From: Armatimonadota bacterium
GTDB taxonomy: Bacteria; Armatimonadota; SYMT01
Direction of reading: 5' to 3'
NCBI GenBank assembly: GCA_020696885.1
Contig: JAJFMS010000321.1
Span: forward strand, 1 to 5,335
Length of the DNA stretch: 5,335 bases
The position numbers were made by a program, and so were the translations under genes. Within the stretch, counting starts at the first letter, position 1; each line of letters starts with the position of its first letter. The notes beneath the pieces were generated by a model that did not search any database, was not told the DNA's origin, and saw only the letters and a list, made by a program, of their open reading frames with translations. Shown here in pieces: positions 4,693 through 5,335 of the stretch.

Positions 4693-5335
4693 ATGAGCAA
4701 CCCGGCAGACTGGTCCAAAGACCAGGTGATCGCCACCTATCATGAGTGCGTGCAGACCACGTACGGCCGCACCCCGCTGGTCTTCGTGCGGGGCGAAGGC
4801 GCCTACCTGTGGGACGCGGACGGCAAGCGGTACCTGGACTGGGTTTCCGGAGGCCGCGCCGGGAACGCGCTCGGGCACTGCCATCCGGACGTCACCGCCG
4901 CGCTGGAGCAGCAGATCCGAACGCTGACCTACGTCTCCAACGACTTCTACCACCCCTGGGGCGCCCGGCTGGGCCAGCTCCTGGCGGAACGGAGCGGCGG
5001 TCGGAAGCCGTTTTTCTGCAACTCCGGCGCCGAAGCCTCCGAGACGGCCCTCAAGCTGGCCCGGAAGTGGGGCCACGGCCGGCGGGGCGAGAGCTGCTTC
5101 GAGGTGATTACCTTCGAGCGGTCGTTCCACGGCCGGACCTACGGGGCGCTCTCCGCCACCGCGCAGACCAAGTTCCAGAAGGGGTTCGAGCCGGTGGTCC
5201 CGGGCTTCACCTACCTGCCCTGGGATGATCTGGCGGCCCTGGACCGCGCCATCGGCCCGCAGACCTGCGCCGTGTTCATCGAGCCGGTGCAGGGCGAGAG
5301 CGGCACCTTCCCGGCCTCTCTGGAGTTCATGCAGG
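4693..5335 (+). CDS. argD: acetylornithine aminotransferase, partial (3' end outside window)
   Basis: This is a PLP-dependent class-III aminotransferase of the ArgD type. ArgD converts N-acetylglutamate semialdehyde and glutamate to N-acetylornithine and 2-oxoglutarate in cytoplasmic arginine biosynthesis; many ArgD enzymes also serve lysine synthesis. The first 214 residues are present, about half of a typical 400-residue enzyme. Visible motifs are Y-L-W-D-A-D-G-K-R-Y-L-D (38-49), N-A-L-G-H-C-H-P (58-65), the PLP-phosphate-binding N-S-G-A-E-A (110-115) followed by K-L-A-R-K (121-125), F-H-G-R-T-Y-G-A-L (145-153), G-F-E-P-V-V-P-G-F (164-172) and E-P-V-Q-G-E (197-202). The Asp that contacts the PLP ring nitrogen and the catalytic Lys lie beyond the edge. 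ATG 4693 is supported by GAGGAG (4681-4686) at 6-base spacing. It lies downstream of the terminator at 4571-4598, so expression from the upstream promoter needs readthrough. Ornithine or other class-III aminotransferases are the alternatives. Confidence 0.83.
   Translation, partial: MSNPADWSKDQVIATYHECVQTTYGRTPLVFVRGEGAYLWDADGKRYLDWVSGGRAGNALGHCHPDVTAALEQQIRTLTYVSNDFYHPWGARLGQLLAERSGGRKPFFCNSGAEASETALKLARKWGHGRRGESCFEVITFERSFHGRTYGALSATAQTKFQKGFEPVVPGFTYLPWDDLAALDRAIGPQTCAVFIEPVQGESGTFPASLEFMQ

Noticed and set aside
4746..5228. 160-codon frame inside argD
   Set aside because: It is a frame-shifted shadow of argD; the true frame from 4693 carries the PLP-binding motifs and the well-placed GAGGAG.
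1..5335. CRISPR array, tRNA, rRNA or insertion sequence
   Set aside because: I saw no regularly spaced repeats, tRNA cloverleaf, rRNA segments or transposase motifs. The only sizeable repeat is the inverted element at 4230-4389.

Overview
The window is a GC-rich bacterial stretch with every gene I can support on the + strand: a TerC/YkoY-type membrane protein, a small exported DUF6438-like protein, a large exported secretin-like protein, and the 5' part of an acetylornithine aminotransferase gene (argD) that runs off the right edge. The secretin-like protein implies a cell with an outer membrane. High GC, frequent GTG starts and a GACACAGA-type intergenic repeat fit an environmental high-GC Gram-negative lineage (Armatimonadota, Planctomycetota, Gemmatimonadota and Acidobacteriota are all possible). 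I cannot assign a phylum from sequence alone.

Layout. Bases 1-204 hold no convincing gene; they form a hairpin-rich leader ahead of the TerC-family gene (205-1044, GTG start). That gene ends in a GC-rich intergenic stretch with three hairpins, one a perfect 14-bp terminator-like stem (1112-1145). The DUF6438-like protein (1276-1764) has a signal peptide. A more AT-rich regulatory gap (1765-1912) follows, with three ATGTTG/CAACAT half-sites and a 9-bp inverted repeat that ends at the base before the next start codon. The 770-residue secretin-like protein (1913-4225) has a secretin N-type domain and a degenerate C-terminal secretin domain, separated by a very long helical, proline-interrupted region. 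No other secretion or pilus genes are visible. A ~160-bp imperfect inverted repeat built from GACACAGA units (4230-4389) follows its stop codon.

The most interesting region is 4406-4692, ahead of argD. It reads like a classical amino-acid attenuator: a sigma70-like promoter (TTGACG-18-TAGCAT), an ATG two or three bases after the predicted transcription start, a 32-codon leader ORF with eight arginine codons including CGT-CGT-CGT, an alternative pairing that could act as antiterminator, a textbook intrinsic terminator with a T-run (4571-4598), and then argD with a good ribosome binding site. ArgD makes an arginine precursor, so arginine-codon-dependent stalling would be a logical control. The parts are visible in the sequence; the mechanism is inferred and untested.

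The genes do not form one obvious pathway. They look like four independently controlled units separated by terminator-like or repeat sequences.
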